This document shows, piece after piece, positions 35,259 through 44,554 of a DNA stretch of 44,554 nucleotides. Below the pieces are notes generated by a model. The model worked only from the letters and a program-made list of their open reading frames with translations. It searched no databases and was not told where the DNA came from. The first letter of the stretch is position 1. Every line of letters starts with the position of its first letter. The translations under genes and the position numbers were made by a program. Location of the stretch: the NCBI GenBank assembly GCA_003139795.1, contig PLGM01000154.1, forward strand, positions 1 through 44,554, in the 5' to 3' direction. This DNA comes from Acidobacteriaceae bacterium. GTDB lineage: Bacteria > Acidobacteriota > Terriglobia > Terriglobales > Acidobacteriaceae.

Positions 35259-36317
35259 CTATTGCACTGTCGAGTGCTTCTCACCGAACCGGCGGAGTTT
35301 GGCGAGGGTTGCGGCGGCCTGGCCGGAGTCAATGGCTTCGGCGCCCTGGGAAACGCCTTGCTTGAGATCGACGGCGAGGCCGGCGGCTACCAGGGCGGCG
35401 GCGGCGTTGAGCAGCACAATGTCGCGGCGGGGGCCGGGGATGCCGGTGAGAACGTCATAGAGAAGAGCGGCGTTGGTGGGGACGTCGCCGCCGACAAATT
35501 GATCGAGGGTCACGCGGGGCAGGCCGGCCATCTCGGGAGTGACGCGGGCGGCTTTCAAGGTGGGCTCACCGGTTTCGGACTCCTCGATGCGGGCGACGAT
35601 GGACTCGCCGGTGGTGGTGAGCTCATCGATTCCATCGGTTCCGTGGACGACGAAGGCGCGCTTTGCGCCGAGGGCGGCGAGCGTGCGGCCGACGAGCAGG
35701 ACACGGCTGGGAGCCAGGACGCCGATGACCTGGGCGCGGGCTCCGGCGGGGTTGGTGAGCGGGCCGCAGAGGTTGAAGATGGTGCGGAAGCCGAGCGCGC
35801 GGCGCAGGGGGCCGAGGGCTTTCATGGCGGGGTGATAGAGGGGCGCGAAGAGGAACATGAAGCCGGTGTGGCGAAGGCACTCGACGGCCAGCTCCGGAGA
35901 GAGGGCGATGGGAACGCCGAGGGCCTCGAGGACGTCCGCGGCGCCGCAGCGGGAGGTGATGGCGCGGTTGCCGTGCTTGGCGACCTTGGCGCCGGCTGCG
36001 GCGGCTACCAGGGCCGCGCCGGAGGAGATGTTGAAGGTGAGCGGTCCGCCGCCGCCGGTGCCGACAATGTCGACGAGTTGATCGCGCTCGTCGGGTTCGA
36101 GGGGAAGCGGCAAGGCGCGCTGGCGCATGACCTCAACGAAGCCGGCCAGCTCGGGGGCCAGTTCGCCGCGGGTGGCGAGGACGGTGAGCAGGGCGGCGAT
36201 CTCGACATCCGGAACTTCGCCGGAGAGGATTTCAGTGAGGGCGTGGGCCGCCTGTTCACGGGTAAGAGCGGCGCCGTCCTCGGCGAGGGGTTTGAGGAGT
36301 TCCTTCAGAGAGGCCAT
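35259..36317 (-). CDS. trpD: Anthranilate phosphoribosyltransferase TrpD
   Basis: A 352-residue enzyme of tryptophan synthesis that joins anthranilate with PRPP. Characteristic parts are DIVGTGGGG...TFNISS, KHGNRAITSRCG, FNLCGPLTNPA and the metal-binding TDGIDELT. The family GTGGD motif reads GTGGGG here, so the usual Asp is replaced by Gly. AGGAG lies just upstream of ATG 36317. It is alone, without other trp genes in the window, and the vapB control region adjoins its 3' end. Confidence 0.93.
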   Translation of the reverse strand: MASLKELLKPLAEDGAALTREQAAHALTEILSGEVPDVEIAALLTVLATRGELAPELAGFVEVMRQRALPLPLEPDERDQLVDIVGTGGGGPLTFNISSGAALVAAAAGAKVAKHGNRAITSRCGAADVLEALGVPIALSPELAVECLRHTGFMFLFAPLYHPAMKALGPLRRALGFRTIFNLCGPLTNPAGARAQVIGVLAPSRVLLVGRTLAALGAKRAFVVHGTDGIDELTTTGESIVARIEESETGEPTLKAARVTPEMAGLPRVTLDQFVGGDVPTNAALLYDVLTGIPGPRRDIVLLNAAAALVAAGLAVDLKQGVSQGAEAIDSGQAAATLAKLRRFGEKHSTVQ

Positions 36318-36380
36318 ATCTCCTGATGGTAACGGCGCGCGGGGCTCCGGCGCATTTTGAGAAGGCTGCACGGGTGGAGT

Positions 36381-36410
36381 TTGCCGCTGCTTTGGCGGGC
36401 AAGATAGTAT
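36381..36410 (+). promoter_or_regulatory. Possible sucCD promoter
   Basis: TTGCCG (36381-36386) and TAGTAT (36405-36410) are 18 bases apart and lie about 90 bases before sucC. Both boxes are moderate matches. Confidence 0.35.
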
Positions 36411-36500
36411 TTGGATACCGCTGGCACGGTCTCGCCGGCCCAGGGTTCACTGGGTCCGGCGCCGAATCCCCCAAACAACAGCGGATTGGGCGGTTCCAAC

Positions 36501-37682
<1,182 letters not shown>

Positions 37683-37683
37683 C

Positions 37684-38559
37684 ATGGCGGTCCTGGTGGA
37701 TAAGAATACGCGGCTGATTGTGCAGGGAATTACCGGCAAAGAAGGAACGTTCCACGCCAAGGGCTGCGCTGAATACGGCACCGTAGTTGTGGGTGGCGTG
37801 ACTCCCGGCAAAGGCGGCGCCACCCACGAGGGCTGGCCGGTGTTCAACACGGTGACGGACGCCGTGGAGAAGACGGGCGCCAACGCGACAATGATCTTTG
37901 TGCCGCCGCCGTTTGCGGCGGACGCGATTCTGGAGGCCGAGGACGCGGGGATTCCGCTGATCGTGGCCATCACGGAGGGGATTCCGACGCTGGACATGGT
38001 GAAGGTGTGGGCCAAGCTCAAAACTTCAAAATCGCGGCTGATCGGGCCCAACTGCCCCGGCGTGATCTCGCCGGGGAAGGCGAAGATCGGCATCATGCCC
38101 GGTAACATTCACAAGGAAGGCTCGATCGGAATTGTGTCGCGGTCGGGAACGCTGACGTATGAGGCGGTGCACCAGTTGACGCAACGCGGTATCGGGCAAT
38201 CGACGGCCATTGGAATTGGGGGCGACCCGATCATCGGGACCACGCACATCGACGCGCTGCGCCTGCTGAACGACGATCCTGAGACGGAGGCTATCATCCT
38301 GATCGGCGAGATCGGCGGCTCGGCCGAAGAGGCCGCGGCCGAGTTCGTGAAGCAGCATGTGAAGAAGCCGGTGGTGGGGTTCATCGCCGGACAGACCGCG
38401 CCGCCGGGACGGCGGATGGGCCATGCAGGGGCGATCATCAGCGGCGGACAAGGCACCGCGGCGGACAAGATGAAGGCGCTGACCGAGGCCGGGATTCACG
38501 TGGTGGTTTCGCCGGCGGAGATCGGGGCCACGCTGGCGCGGGTGATTGGCAAAGGATAG
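37684..38559 (+). CDS. sucD: Succinyl-CoA synthetase alpha subunit
   Basis: A 291-residue subunit carrying the phosphohistidine. CoA-binding part [23 protein letters not shown] is near the N-terminus, [15 protein letters not shown] in the middle, and the active His lies in [14 protein letters not shown]. It starts 1 base after sucC (ATG 37684) in a coupled pair and ends before a terminator hairpin. Confidence 0.96.
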   Translation: MAVLVDKNTRLIVQGITGKEGTFHAKGCAEYGTVVVGGVTPGKGGATHEGWPVFNTVTDAVEKTGANATMIFVPPPFAADAILEAEDAGIPLIVAITEGIPTLDMVKVWAKLKTSKSRLIGPNCPGVISPGKAKIGIMPGNIHKEGSIGIVSRSGTLTYEAVHQLTQRGIGQSTAIGIGGDPIIGTTHIDALRLLNDDPETEAIILIGEIGGSAEEAAAEFVKQHVKKPVVGFIAGQTAPPGRRMGHAGAIISGGQGTAADKMKALTEAGIHVVVSPAEIGATLARVIGKG

Positions 38560-38586
38560 TCTTTCGCTCCGCGATGAAGATGAGAA

Positions 38587-38624
38587 AGGCCCGCCGCGAT
38601 GGTGGGCCTCTTGCAGTTTTTACG
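38587..38624 (+). terminator. Terminator after sucCD
   Basis: AGGCCCGCC (38587-38595) pairs with GGTGGGCCT (38601-38609) around a five-base loop. A T-run (38617-38621) follows after a short CTTGCAG spacer. It separates sucCD from the convergent M13 gene. Confidence 0.65.
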
Positions 38625-38633
38625 CCTGCTATT

Positions 38634-40712
38634 TCACCAGATCCGGCACGGCTTGGGGGCGACCATGGGCGCGGTTTTCTTGCAACTGAAGCTCTTGGCG
38701 AACTCGGGAAGATCGGTGAGCACGGTGTTGGTCCGGTACTCGTCGGGGGCGTGGGGATCGGTCTGGGCCTGGGTGCGCAACTGCTCGGGGCGCGTCTGGG
38801 TACACCACTGCTGCGCATAGGCGATCCAGAAGCGCTGGTCCGGGGTGTAGCCGTCGGTCTTCGCATTCATGTCGAGGTGCGCGGTTTCGGCCTTGTCGAG
38901 CCACGCCAGCCACGCCAGCCATAGGCCGCCCAGATCGGCCAGATTTTCGCCCAGCGTGAGCTTGCCGTTGAGGTGAACGCCGGGGACGGCCTCGATGGCG
39001 TCATACTGACGGACCATGCAATCGGCGCGGTCGTTGAACTTTTGCTCGTCGTCCCTGGTCCACCAGTTCTTGAGATTGCCGTCCTTGTCGTACTGCCGGC
39101 CCTGGTCGTCGAAGCCGTGGGTGAGCTCGTGGCCGACGGTGGAACCCATGTCGCCGTAGTTGGCCGCGTCGTCTTCCTTGTCACTGAAAAAGGGCGGCTG
39201 GAAGTAGCCGGCGGGGAAGTTCACGTTGTTCATCTGCGGGTCGTAGTAGGCATTCACCGTGGGCGGCGTCATCTGCCACTCGCCCTTGTCGACGGGTTTG
39301 CCGATCTTGGCCAGGTCGCGCGCAAAGTCGAACTGATGCGCGCGCATCTGGTTGCCCAAGGCGTCGCCTTGGACGATCTGGAGCGAGGAGTAGTCGCGCC
39401 ACTTGTCGGGATAGCCGATCTTGTTCATGACCGTGTGCAGCTTGTCTTTGGCCTTGACCTTGGTTTCGGCGCTCATCCAGTCCAGGGCATCGATGTCCTT
39501 GTCCATAACCTGCTCAATGGCGAGGGTCATCTCGAGGGCGCGCTGCTTTTCAGCGGGGGGAAAGTATCTGGCCACGTAGACCTGACCCAACGCCTCGCCC
39601 AACTCTTCATCGACGCGGCTGGTGCAGCGCTTCCAGCGCTCCTGCTGTTTCTCAGCGCCATTCAGCGTGTGTTCGTAGAAGTTCCAGGTCTCCCGGTCGA
39701 AGCTCTCCGGGAGACTGGTTCCGGCATAGGCGTGGAGCAAGTGCCAGCGCAGGTAAGTCTTGATCTGGTCGAGGGGCGTGCCGGCCAGCAGCGCGTTGAA
39801 CTCCGCAAAAAACTTGGGTTCGGCGTCGTTCATCTTGCCGGCGGCGGGAGCGTGGGCGGTGGCGACATAATCGCCCAGCGGAAAGTGCGTGAGCTGTTTT
39901 GAAAAGGCGGCCACATCGGTGGGGTGATTGAGATTCTGGGGGTCGCGCTGCTCGGTGATGGTGAGCGACGCCCTGGCCAGGCGGGTCTCGATGGCCAGCA
40001 CGGTCTCGGCATCCCTGGCGGCCTGGGCTTCGGGCTCGCCGGCGAGGGTAAAGATTCTGCGCACGTGGGCCACATACTGCTGGCGCTGCTCGACGGACTT
40101 GGCGTCGGTGCGGGTGTAGTAGTCGCGCTCAGGCAGGCCCAGCCCACCCGCGGCGTAGTAGCTGATGACGGAGCTCGAATCGGCGAAGTCCTGATTGGAA
40201 TTGAGGCCGAAAAAGGCGTTGACGCCGATGGTGTGCAGGTGGGCGAGCAGCGCGGGGAGTTCGGCAGCCGTGCTGAGCGCGGCAATGCGGTCGAGCTCGG
40301 GCTGGAGCGGGGCAATTCCCAGCTTGTTCACGGTGGCCGTGTCCATGCAGCTGGAGTATTCATCGCCGATTTTCTGCTCGTTGGCGGAGCGCGTGGAGGA
40401 GGGCGAGGGCGCGGCGGCCTCCTCGAGAATCTGCCTGAGGTGCAGGCGGTTCAGCTCGAAGAGCTCGGTGAAGCGGCCATAGCGGGTCTGGTCGGCGGGC
40501 AGCGGATTGCGCTTGAACCAGCCGTTGCAACTGAAGCGGTAAAAGTTGTCGCAGGGGTCTACGGACTTGTCGATGAGCGACGGATCGAAGACGCGGAGTT
40601 CCTGTGCGGCGGGCGGGACGGTCTGGCCGTGCGCCAGAATGCCGGTCAGGCCGACGGCCTGAAGGGCAAGGAAGACAATGGAACATCGAATGGGAGCGGA
40701 TAAGCGCAACAT
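38634..40712 (-). CDS. Secreted M13-family (neprilysin-like) metallopeptidase
   Basis: A 692-residue zinc endopeptidase. The zinc motif HELTHGF starts at His528, with the third ligand in GENLADLGG. The N-terminal M13 domain begins with DPCDNFYRFSCNGWFKRNPLPAD, and the conserved NAYYDPQMNNVNFPAGYFQPPFF stretch precedes the zinc site. The signal peptide MLRLSAPIRCSIVFLALQAVG supports ATG 40712, although no strong ribosome binding site is seen. It is divergent from ndk. Confidence 0.93.
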   Translation of the reverse strand: MLRLSAPIRCSIVFLALQAVGLTGILAHGQTVPPAAQELRVFDPSLIDKSVDPCDNFYRFSCNGWFKRNPLPADQTRYGRFTELFELNRLHLRQILEEAAAPSPSSTRSANEQKIGDEYSSCMDTATVNKLGIAPLQPELDRIAALSTAAELPALLAHLHTIGVNAFFGLNSNQDFADSSSVISYYAAGGLGLPERDYYTRTDAKSVEQRQQYVAHVRRIFTLAGEPEAQAARDAETVLAIETRLARASLTITEQRDPQNLNHPTDVAAFSKQLTHFPLGDYVATAHAPAAGKMNDAEPKFFAEFNALLAGTPLDQIKTYLRWHLLHAYAGTSLPESFDRETWNFYEHTLNGAEKQQERWKRCTSRVDEELGEALGQVYVARYFPPAEKQRALEMTLAIEQVMDKDIDALDWMSAETKVKAKDKLHTVMNKIGYPDKWRDYSSLQIVQGDALGNQMRAHQFDFARDLAKIGKPVDKGEWQMTPPTVNAYYDPQMNNVNFPAGYFQPPFFSDKEDDAANYGDMGSTVGHELTHGFDDQGRQYDKDGNLKNWWTRDDEQKFNDRADCMVRQYDAIEAVPGVHLNGKLTLGENLADLGGLWLAWLAWLDKAETAHLDMNAKTDGYTPDQRFWIAYAQQWCTQTRPEQLRTQAQTDPHAPDEYRTNTVLTDLPEFAKSFSCKKTAPMVAPKPCRIW

Positions 40713-40809
40713 GCGGAAACTGTAGCAGATTGGCGGCGAGTCCGGGCAGTGGTAAGCGGCGGCCAGTACAATGAGGGGAAAGACGCGATTCCTTTGAGGA
40801 GCAAAGCAC

Positions 40810-41226
40810 GTGGCGCAACGCACATTGAGTATCGTCAAGCCGGACGCGGTCCGCAAAGGGTTTACCGGGGCCATTCTGGCGGAGATCGACAGGGGCGGGT
40901 TCGGGATTGTGGCGATCAAGAAGCTGTCCATTTCCAAGGAGCAGGCCGAGGGGTTTTATGCCGTCCACAAGGAGCGGCCGTTCTTCGACGGGCTGACTAC
41001 TTTCATGTCGTCGGGGCCGCTGGTCTTGCTGGTTCTGGAAAAGGACAACGCCATTGCGGACCTGCGCAAGCTGATGGGCGCAACCAACCCCGCCAATGCG
41101 GAAGAGGGAACGATTCGCAAGAGGTTTGCCGGATCGATTCAGGAGAATGCAGTTCACGGGTCGGATGCCGAAGACACGGCCGCGTTTGAGATCGGGTACT
41201 GGTTCGCGGGGTACGAGTTGATCTAG
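40810..41226 (+). CDS. ndk: Nucleoside diphosphate kinase
   Basis: A 138-residue enzyme that exchanges the terminal phosphate between nucleoside di- and triphosphates. [13 protein letters not shown] near the N-terminus, [23 protein letters not shown] and the phosphohistidine motif NAVHGSD are all present. The start is GTG 40810 after AGGAGCAAAGCAC. Length is typical. Confidence 0.96.
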   Translation: MAQRTLSIVKPDAVRKGFTGAILAEIDRGGFGIVAIKKLSISKEQAEGFYAVHKERPFFDGLTTFMSSGPLVLLVLEKDNAIADLRKLMGATNPANAEEGTIRKRFAGSIQENAVHGSDAEDTAAFEIGYWFAGYELI

Positions 41227-41245
41227 GGCTGCATTGCGCGAGGCT

Positions 41246-41923
41246 TCAATCGCCGAAGAGATCGTCGAGCTTCTGGCGCAGTGTGGCGACTTCCTGCTTA
41301 AGCTCAGCGACGGTTGATTCCAACTGGGCAATTCGCTCTTCCTGCCCCGCGTCCTGCCCGGTCTCACGTCTGGCGTATGCAATCTCAGAGACAGCGGCGA
41401 CTGGGAGCGACTCGACCGGGCCCGACAGCAGATGGGCATACCGCGACTCCTTGGTGCCGGGCTGGCGAGGAAGGACGGCTACCAGCGGCGGCTCTCGCTC
41501 CATGAGCTTTTGCAGGCCGGCGAGGACTTCGCCGATCTCGTCGAAGCGGTGCAGGCGGTCGGTGCGGCCGCGCAATTCGCCGGGGGTCTGCGGGCCGCGG
41601 AGGAGCAGGACGCAGATGAGCGCGGTCTCGGCGCGGCTGAAGTTGAAGGCCTCGCCGAGCCAGTGCTCGTACTTGGCGACGCGCCCGTCGGCGCCCCTGG
41701 CGCGGCCACCGAGACCCAGATCTTCAAGGCGGTGCAAGGCCAGGCGGACTTCTTCCTCATCGAGGTCCATGACCGGTTCGCGATTGGAGCGCTGGTTGCA
41801 GGCGTTGATCAGCGCGTTGAGCGAGAGGGGATAGTAGTCCGGGGTGGTGACTTCCTTTTCGACCAGAGCGCCCAGAACGCGGGCCTGGGCGGCGGAAAGC
41901 AGGATGGGCTGTGCAGGCGGCAT
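41246..41923 (-). CDS. DUF480 (YceH-like) protein
   Basis: A 225-residue protein of the YceH/DUF480 family, built of two winged-helix domains. Signature parts are VLGALVEKEVTTPDYYPLSLNALINACNQRSNREPV and ETALICVLLLRGPQTPGELRGR. A C-terminal coiled coil (ERIAQLESTVAELKQEVATLRQKLDDL) is added. ATG 41923 fits the family start. It may act as a DNA-binding regulator; no target is known. Confidence 0.88.
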   Translation of the reverse strand: MPPAQPILLSAAQARVLGALVEKEVTTPDYYPLSLNALINACNQRSNREPVMDLDEEEVRLALHRLEDLGLGGRARGADGRVAKYEHWLGEAFNFSRAETALICVLLLRGPQTPGELRGRTDRLHRFDEIGEVLAGLQKLMEREPPLVAVLPRQPGTKESRYAHLLSGPVESLPVAAVSEIAYARRETGQDAGQEERIAQLESTVAELKQEVATLRQKLDDLFGD

Positions 41924-42040
41924 AGGTCCATTCTTACATTGCCGGCGCCGGAGGCGCGCAACCGGAATTCCCGCCGAAGCGCCGAGTTTCCACGCAATTC
42001 GCCGCCCGCTTCCGGCCCGGCTCTGCGATACTGGTTTGTT

Positions 42041-42592
42041 ATGCCCATCGACGACCTGCAGCAAGCCGCACAAAAGATTGCCGGATTCCTTGCCAACCTG
42101 AACAAGCTGGGCGGATTGCGCCTGAAGTACCGCATCACCGCGGGCGACGGCGCCCCGGACTCAGAAGGCTCGCAAGCTCACCAGCTCTGCGTCGAGCTGG
42201 GCGGCCCCGACGTGCCGCTGGTGACCCAGCACAACGGCGAGTTGCTGCTGGCCCTGGAAACCATCTGCGCGCAGATGCTCCGTCTCGACCAGCGCGAGGG
42301 CGACCTGATCAGCTTCGACGCGGCCAACTTCAAGGCGCTGCGCGCGCAGGAACTGCGGCTGCAGGCCGAGACCGCGGCGGAGAAGGTGCGCAGGTCCGGG
42401 ATCCCCTACGCCTTCCCGCCCATGAACAGCCGCGAGCGCCGCCTGATGCACATCGCCTTCCGCGGGATCGATGGCGTGGAGACGGCCAGCTCCGGCGAGG
42501 GGCAGGATCGCTTTCTGGCGGTCTATCCACAGGGCAAGACGAACCTGCCGGTGACGCCGCCGATCAAGCCGAGAACCTTCGGGCGCAGGTAG
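42041..42592 (+). CDS. Jag/KhpB-like R3H-domain protein with degenerate KH domain
   Basis: A 183-residue protein. The C-terminal part has the R3H layout (AEKVRRSGIPYAFPPMNSRERRLMHIAF, with Arg and His three apart) and the preceding segment lies in the register of the Jag-type KH domain. The GxxG loop of that domain is replaced by TQHNG, which would weaken RNA binding. Jag/KhpB proteins bind RNA and affect cell shape, and their genes are often near the origin; dnaA lies about 2 kb away here. The ATG is 42041 without a strong ribosome binding site. Confidence 0.7.
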   Translation: MPIDDLQQAAQKIAGFLANLNKLGGLRLKYRITAGDGAPDSEGSQAHQLCVELGGPDVPLVTQHNGELLLALETICAQMLRLDQREGDLISFDAANFKALRAQELRLQAETAAEKVRRSGIPYAFPPMNSRERRLMHIAFRGIDGVETASSGEGQDRFLAVYPQGKTNLPVTPPIKPRTFGRR

Positions 42593-42608
42593 GCAGCGGA
42601 GGAGAAGC

Positions 42609-43001
42609 GTGGCGAAGGACTCGATTCTGGGCGCGAGCAAAGTGGTGGCATTTGTTCCCGTGACCGACGCGGCGAAGGCACGGGCGTTTTATGAGAGCGT
42701 ACTGGGGCTGCGGCTGGTCGAGGATGAGAAGCCGTTTGCGCTGGTTTTCGACGCCAATGGAACCATGCTGCGCGTGACCCCGGTAGGCGAGCACAAGCCG
42801 GAGCCGTTTACAGTGCTGGGGTGGGACGTGGAATCGATTGACACAACCGTGCAGCGGCTGACGGCGGCTGGGGTTGCGATGCTGCGCTTTCCGGGGATGA
42901 ACGACGGCGATCCTCTGGGCATCTGGAACGCGCCGGGTGGGGCGCGGATTGCGTGGTTCAACGATCCGGATGGGAATGTGCTGAGCGTTACGGAGTTCTA
43001 A
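42609..43001 (+). CDS. VOC (glyoxalase/bleomycin-resistance-like) protein
   Basis: A 130-residue protein of the vicinal oxygen chelate fold: paired beta-alpha-beta-beta-beta modules, opening FVPVTDAAKARAFYESVLGLRLVEDE and ending IAWFNDPDGNVLSVTEF. Start GTG 42609 has GGAGGAG upstream. It could be a metalloenzyme or a binding protein; substrate unknown. Confidence 0.85.
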   Translation: MAKDSILGASKVVAFVPVTDAAKARAFYESVLGLRLVEDEKPFALVFDANGTMLRVTPVGEHKPEPFTVLGWDVESIDTTVQRLTAAGVAMLRFPGMNDGDPLGIWNAPGGARIAWFNDPDGNVLSVTEF

Positions 43002-43139
43002 GGAATCTCTCCAAGCGGTCGCTGCCATGGCGGGGATGCTTCGACGGTGCTCTCGCTTATCGCGGGAACTCTGAAGCAGTCCTGTACATAGGATCAGGAA
43101 TCAGCGGTGAAAGACAAGACTCCCACTGAAGGGCGAGTT

Positions 43140-44129
43140 ATGAAAGCGATTGTCTGTACGCGATACGGACCGCCGGACGCTCTTGAGTTCAAGGACGTGG
43201 CAACCCCTGCGCCGGCGGACGATCAGGTTCTGATCAAGATTTGCGCGGCTTCCGCAAATCCGCTGGACTGGCGCATCCTGCGAGGCGATCCGTGGCTGGT
43301 ACGCCTCTTCATGGGGCTGTTCAAGCCGAAGGTTGAGATTCGCGGGTCAGATTTTGCCGGGCGAGTGGAAGCGGTGGGCAAGAACGTAAAACAGCTTCAG
43401 GCAGGCGACGAGGTCTTTGGGGCGAAGGGCTTCGCTGGAGGGGCGTTTGCCGAGTATGTGTGCGCTCGCGAAGAAGAATTGGCGCCGAAGGTTGCCGGCA
43501 TGTCGTTTGAGCAGGCGGCAGCCATGCCCGTGGCCGCCCTGACTGCGCTGCAGGGTCTTCGCGACAAGGGACAGATCAAGGCAGGCCAGAAGGTGCTGGT
43601 GGATGGCGCGTCGGGCGGCGTGGGCACGTTCGCGGTGCAGATTGCAAAGTCGTTTGGGGCCGAGGTCACCGCGGTGTGCAGCACGGCAAAGATGGAGACG
43701 GCGCGAGCGATCGGCGCGGATCACGCGATCGATTACACGCGCCAGGATTTTACGCGAAGCGGGCAGCGATACGATCTGATTCTGGCTGCGAATGCTTATC
43801 ATTCGATCGTCGATTACAGGCGTGCGATGAGCGAGGACGGAATCTGCGTCAAGACGGGAGGGAGCGCAAAGCTGTCAGGCATGTTGCAGGACATGCTGGT
43901 GGCGCCGATCCTGGCGTTGTCGGGGCGCAAGAAGACCTGTTCTCTTTTCGCGAAGATGAACCGGAGCGATTTTCTTTTTTTGAACGATCTGTTCGAGGCT
44001 GGAAAGATGACGCCCGTGATCGATAGAAGTTTCCCGTTGAGCGAGACGGCTGCAGCTCTTCGCTATCTTGAAGAAGGACATGCGCGCGGGAAGGTTGTGA
44101 TTACGGTTGCCGAAAAGGGCGGCGCGTAA
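43140..44129 (+). CDS. Zinc-independent MDR oxidoreductase (quinone reductase-like)
   Basis: A 329-residue medium-chain dehydrogenase/reductase. The N-terminal catalytic domain has RGSDFAGRVEAVGKNV, followed by the NAD(P)H-binding motif DGASGGVGTFAVQIAKSF. No catalytic or structural zinc ligand set is present, so it belongs to the quinone reductase/zeta-crystallin-like branch. ATG 43140 fits; a GTG at 43107 adds only a short charged extension. Substrate unknown. Confidence 0.88.
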   Translation: MKAIVCTRYGPPDALEFKDVATPAPADDQVLIKICAASANPLDWRILRGDPWLVRLFMGLFKPKVEIRGSDFAGRVEAVGKNVKQLQAGDEVFGAKGFAGGAFAEYVCAREEELAPKVAGMSFEQAAAMPVAALTALQGLRDKGQIKAGQKVLVDGASGGVGTFAVQIAKSFGAEVTAVCSTAKMETARAIGADHAIDYTRQDFTRSGQRYDLILAANAYHSIVDYRRAMSEDGICVKTGGSAKLSGMLQDMLVAPILALSGRKKTCSLFAKMNRSDFLFLNDLFEAGKMTPVIDRSFPLSETAAALRYLEEGHARGKVVITVAEKGGA

Positions 44130-44155
44130 CAAGGCGCGTAACCGGGGCGCGTAAA
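44121..44155. repeat. Three tandem copies of GGCGCGTAAM at the stop of the MDR gene
   Basis: GGCGCGTAAC at 44121-44130 and 44133-44142 and GGCGCGTAAA at 44146-44155 follow one another with short gaps. The first contains the TAA stop codon of the MDR gene. It looks like a small tandem duplication. Confidence 0.7.
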
Positions 44156-44202
44156 CGGGGCGCTGAGCGGGATAGCTCCTGATTGCAAATGCTGAGCGGG
44201 AA

Positions 44203-44236
44203 GAAAAGGCCCACGACCGGGGATTGCGTCGTGGGC
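44203..44236 (-). terminator. Rho-independent terminator after dnaA
   Basis: On the minus strand GCCCACGAC (44228-44236) pairs with GTCGTGGGC (44209-44217), followed by a TTTTC run (44203-44207). It ends the dnaA transcript 28 bases after the stop codon. Confidence 0.8.
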
Positions 44237-44263
44237 TTCGTCGATTGTTGATTTGCTCTGCCT

Positions 44264-44554
44264 TTACCCGTTCAACTGGTCCTGGAGCTTGTTGAGGGTG
44301 CGGTGCAGGTCCTTGTCGGCGCGGCGCTGCTCGTCGATCTTGGCGATGGAGTGCATCACGGTGGTGTGGTGCTTGTTGCCGAACTGGCGGCCGATCTCAG
44401 GCAAGCTGGCTTCGGTCATCTGCTTGGCCAGGTACATGGCGATCTGGCGGGGCACGACCACATTGCGCGAGTTGTTCTTCTGCTTGAGGTCGGCGACCCT
44501 CATGCCGAACTGCTCGGCAACGGCGCGCTGGATGGCCTCGATGGTGATCTTGCG
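44264..44554 (-). CDS. dnaA: Chromosomal replication initiator DnaA, C-terminal part (5' end outside window)
   Basis: The last 96 residues of DnaA are present: domain IV with KITIEAIQRAVAEQFG leading to MRVADLKQKNNSRNVVVPRQIAMYLAKQ, then EIGRQFGNKHHTTVMHSI, which is the DnaA-box-binding motif. The rest of the gene lies beyond 44554. It marks the neighbourhood of the origin in many bacteria, although the origin itself is not visible in the window. Confidence 0.97.
   Translation of the reverse strand, partial: RKITIEAIQRAVAEQFGMRVADLKQKNNSRNVVVPRQIAMYLAKQMTEASLPEIGRQFGNKHHTTVMHSIAKIDEQRRADKDLHRTLNKLQDQLNG

Overview
The window looks like a chromosomal segment of a Gram-negative, diderm member of the Acidobacteriota (Terriglobales/Koribacter-like). 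This rests on its gene families: BamA, two Skp copies, FabZ-LpxA-LpxI, M13 and M61 exopeptidases, DoxX, and secreted proteins of unknown function. Dispersed short hairpins that translate as a '..VGHP' tail and AGCTATC heptamers also fit, and I remember these as common in that phylum. The assignment is inference; no rRNA gene is present.

Region 1 (about 1-8250) is an integrated element next to a tRNA-Phe gene (8325-8399, minus strand). It has a P4-type tyrosine integrase beside the tRNA 3' end, with inverted TGGGGGCAAC-like sites at its start. A stand-alone DUF927 helicase-like ATPase lies beside a dense cluster of GGGAAC repeats that could be an origin. Between them is a cargo of three zinc-ribbon membrane proteins, one of which carries a trypsin-like protease domain. 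The base composition is visibly less G/C-rich than the rest. The far attachment site was not found, so the element probably continues left of base 1.

Region 2 (8400-24200) is core-like. It holds a secreted adenosine deaminase, a secreted M61 peptidase, small housekeeping genes, an SDR dehydrogenase, the lipid A operon fabZ-lpxA-lpxI, a PrxQ-type peroxiredoxin and a DinB-family protein. A histone H1-like Lys/Ala repeat protein, an MltD-type lytic transglycosylase and lepA follow.

Region 3 (24200-30400, minus strand) is an outer-membrane assembly block: bamA, a membrane protein, and two tandem skp/ompH genes, each with its own near-consensus promoter and a long conserved leader.

Region 4 (30400-36300) mixes small systems. 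It has a glutathione peroxidase gene broken at its active site by a perfect 22-bp palindrome, DoxX, an extradiol-type dioxygenase, an ECF sigma factor with a likely membrane anti-sigma partner and a divergent DUF6249-like membrane protein, a VapBC toxin-antitoxin pair, and trpD.

Region 5 (36300-44554) is housekeeping: sucCD, a secreted M13 peptidase, ndk, a DUF480 protein, a Jag/KhpB-like R3H protein, a VOC protein, a quinone-reductase-like dehydrogenase and the C-terminal end of dnaA, cut by the window edge.

The best candidates for something undescribed are the zinc-ribbon/protease cargo with the repeat-DUF927 replication module, and the hairpin repeat family that has become the tail of the sigma factor.
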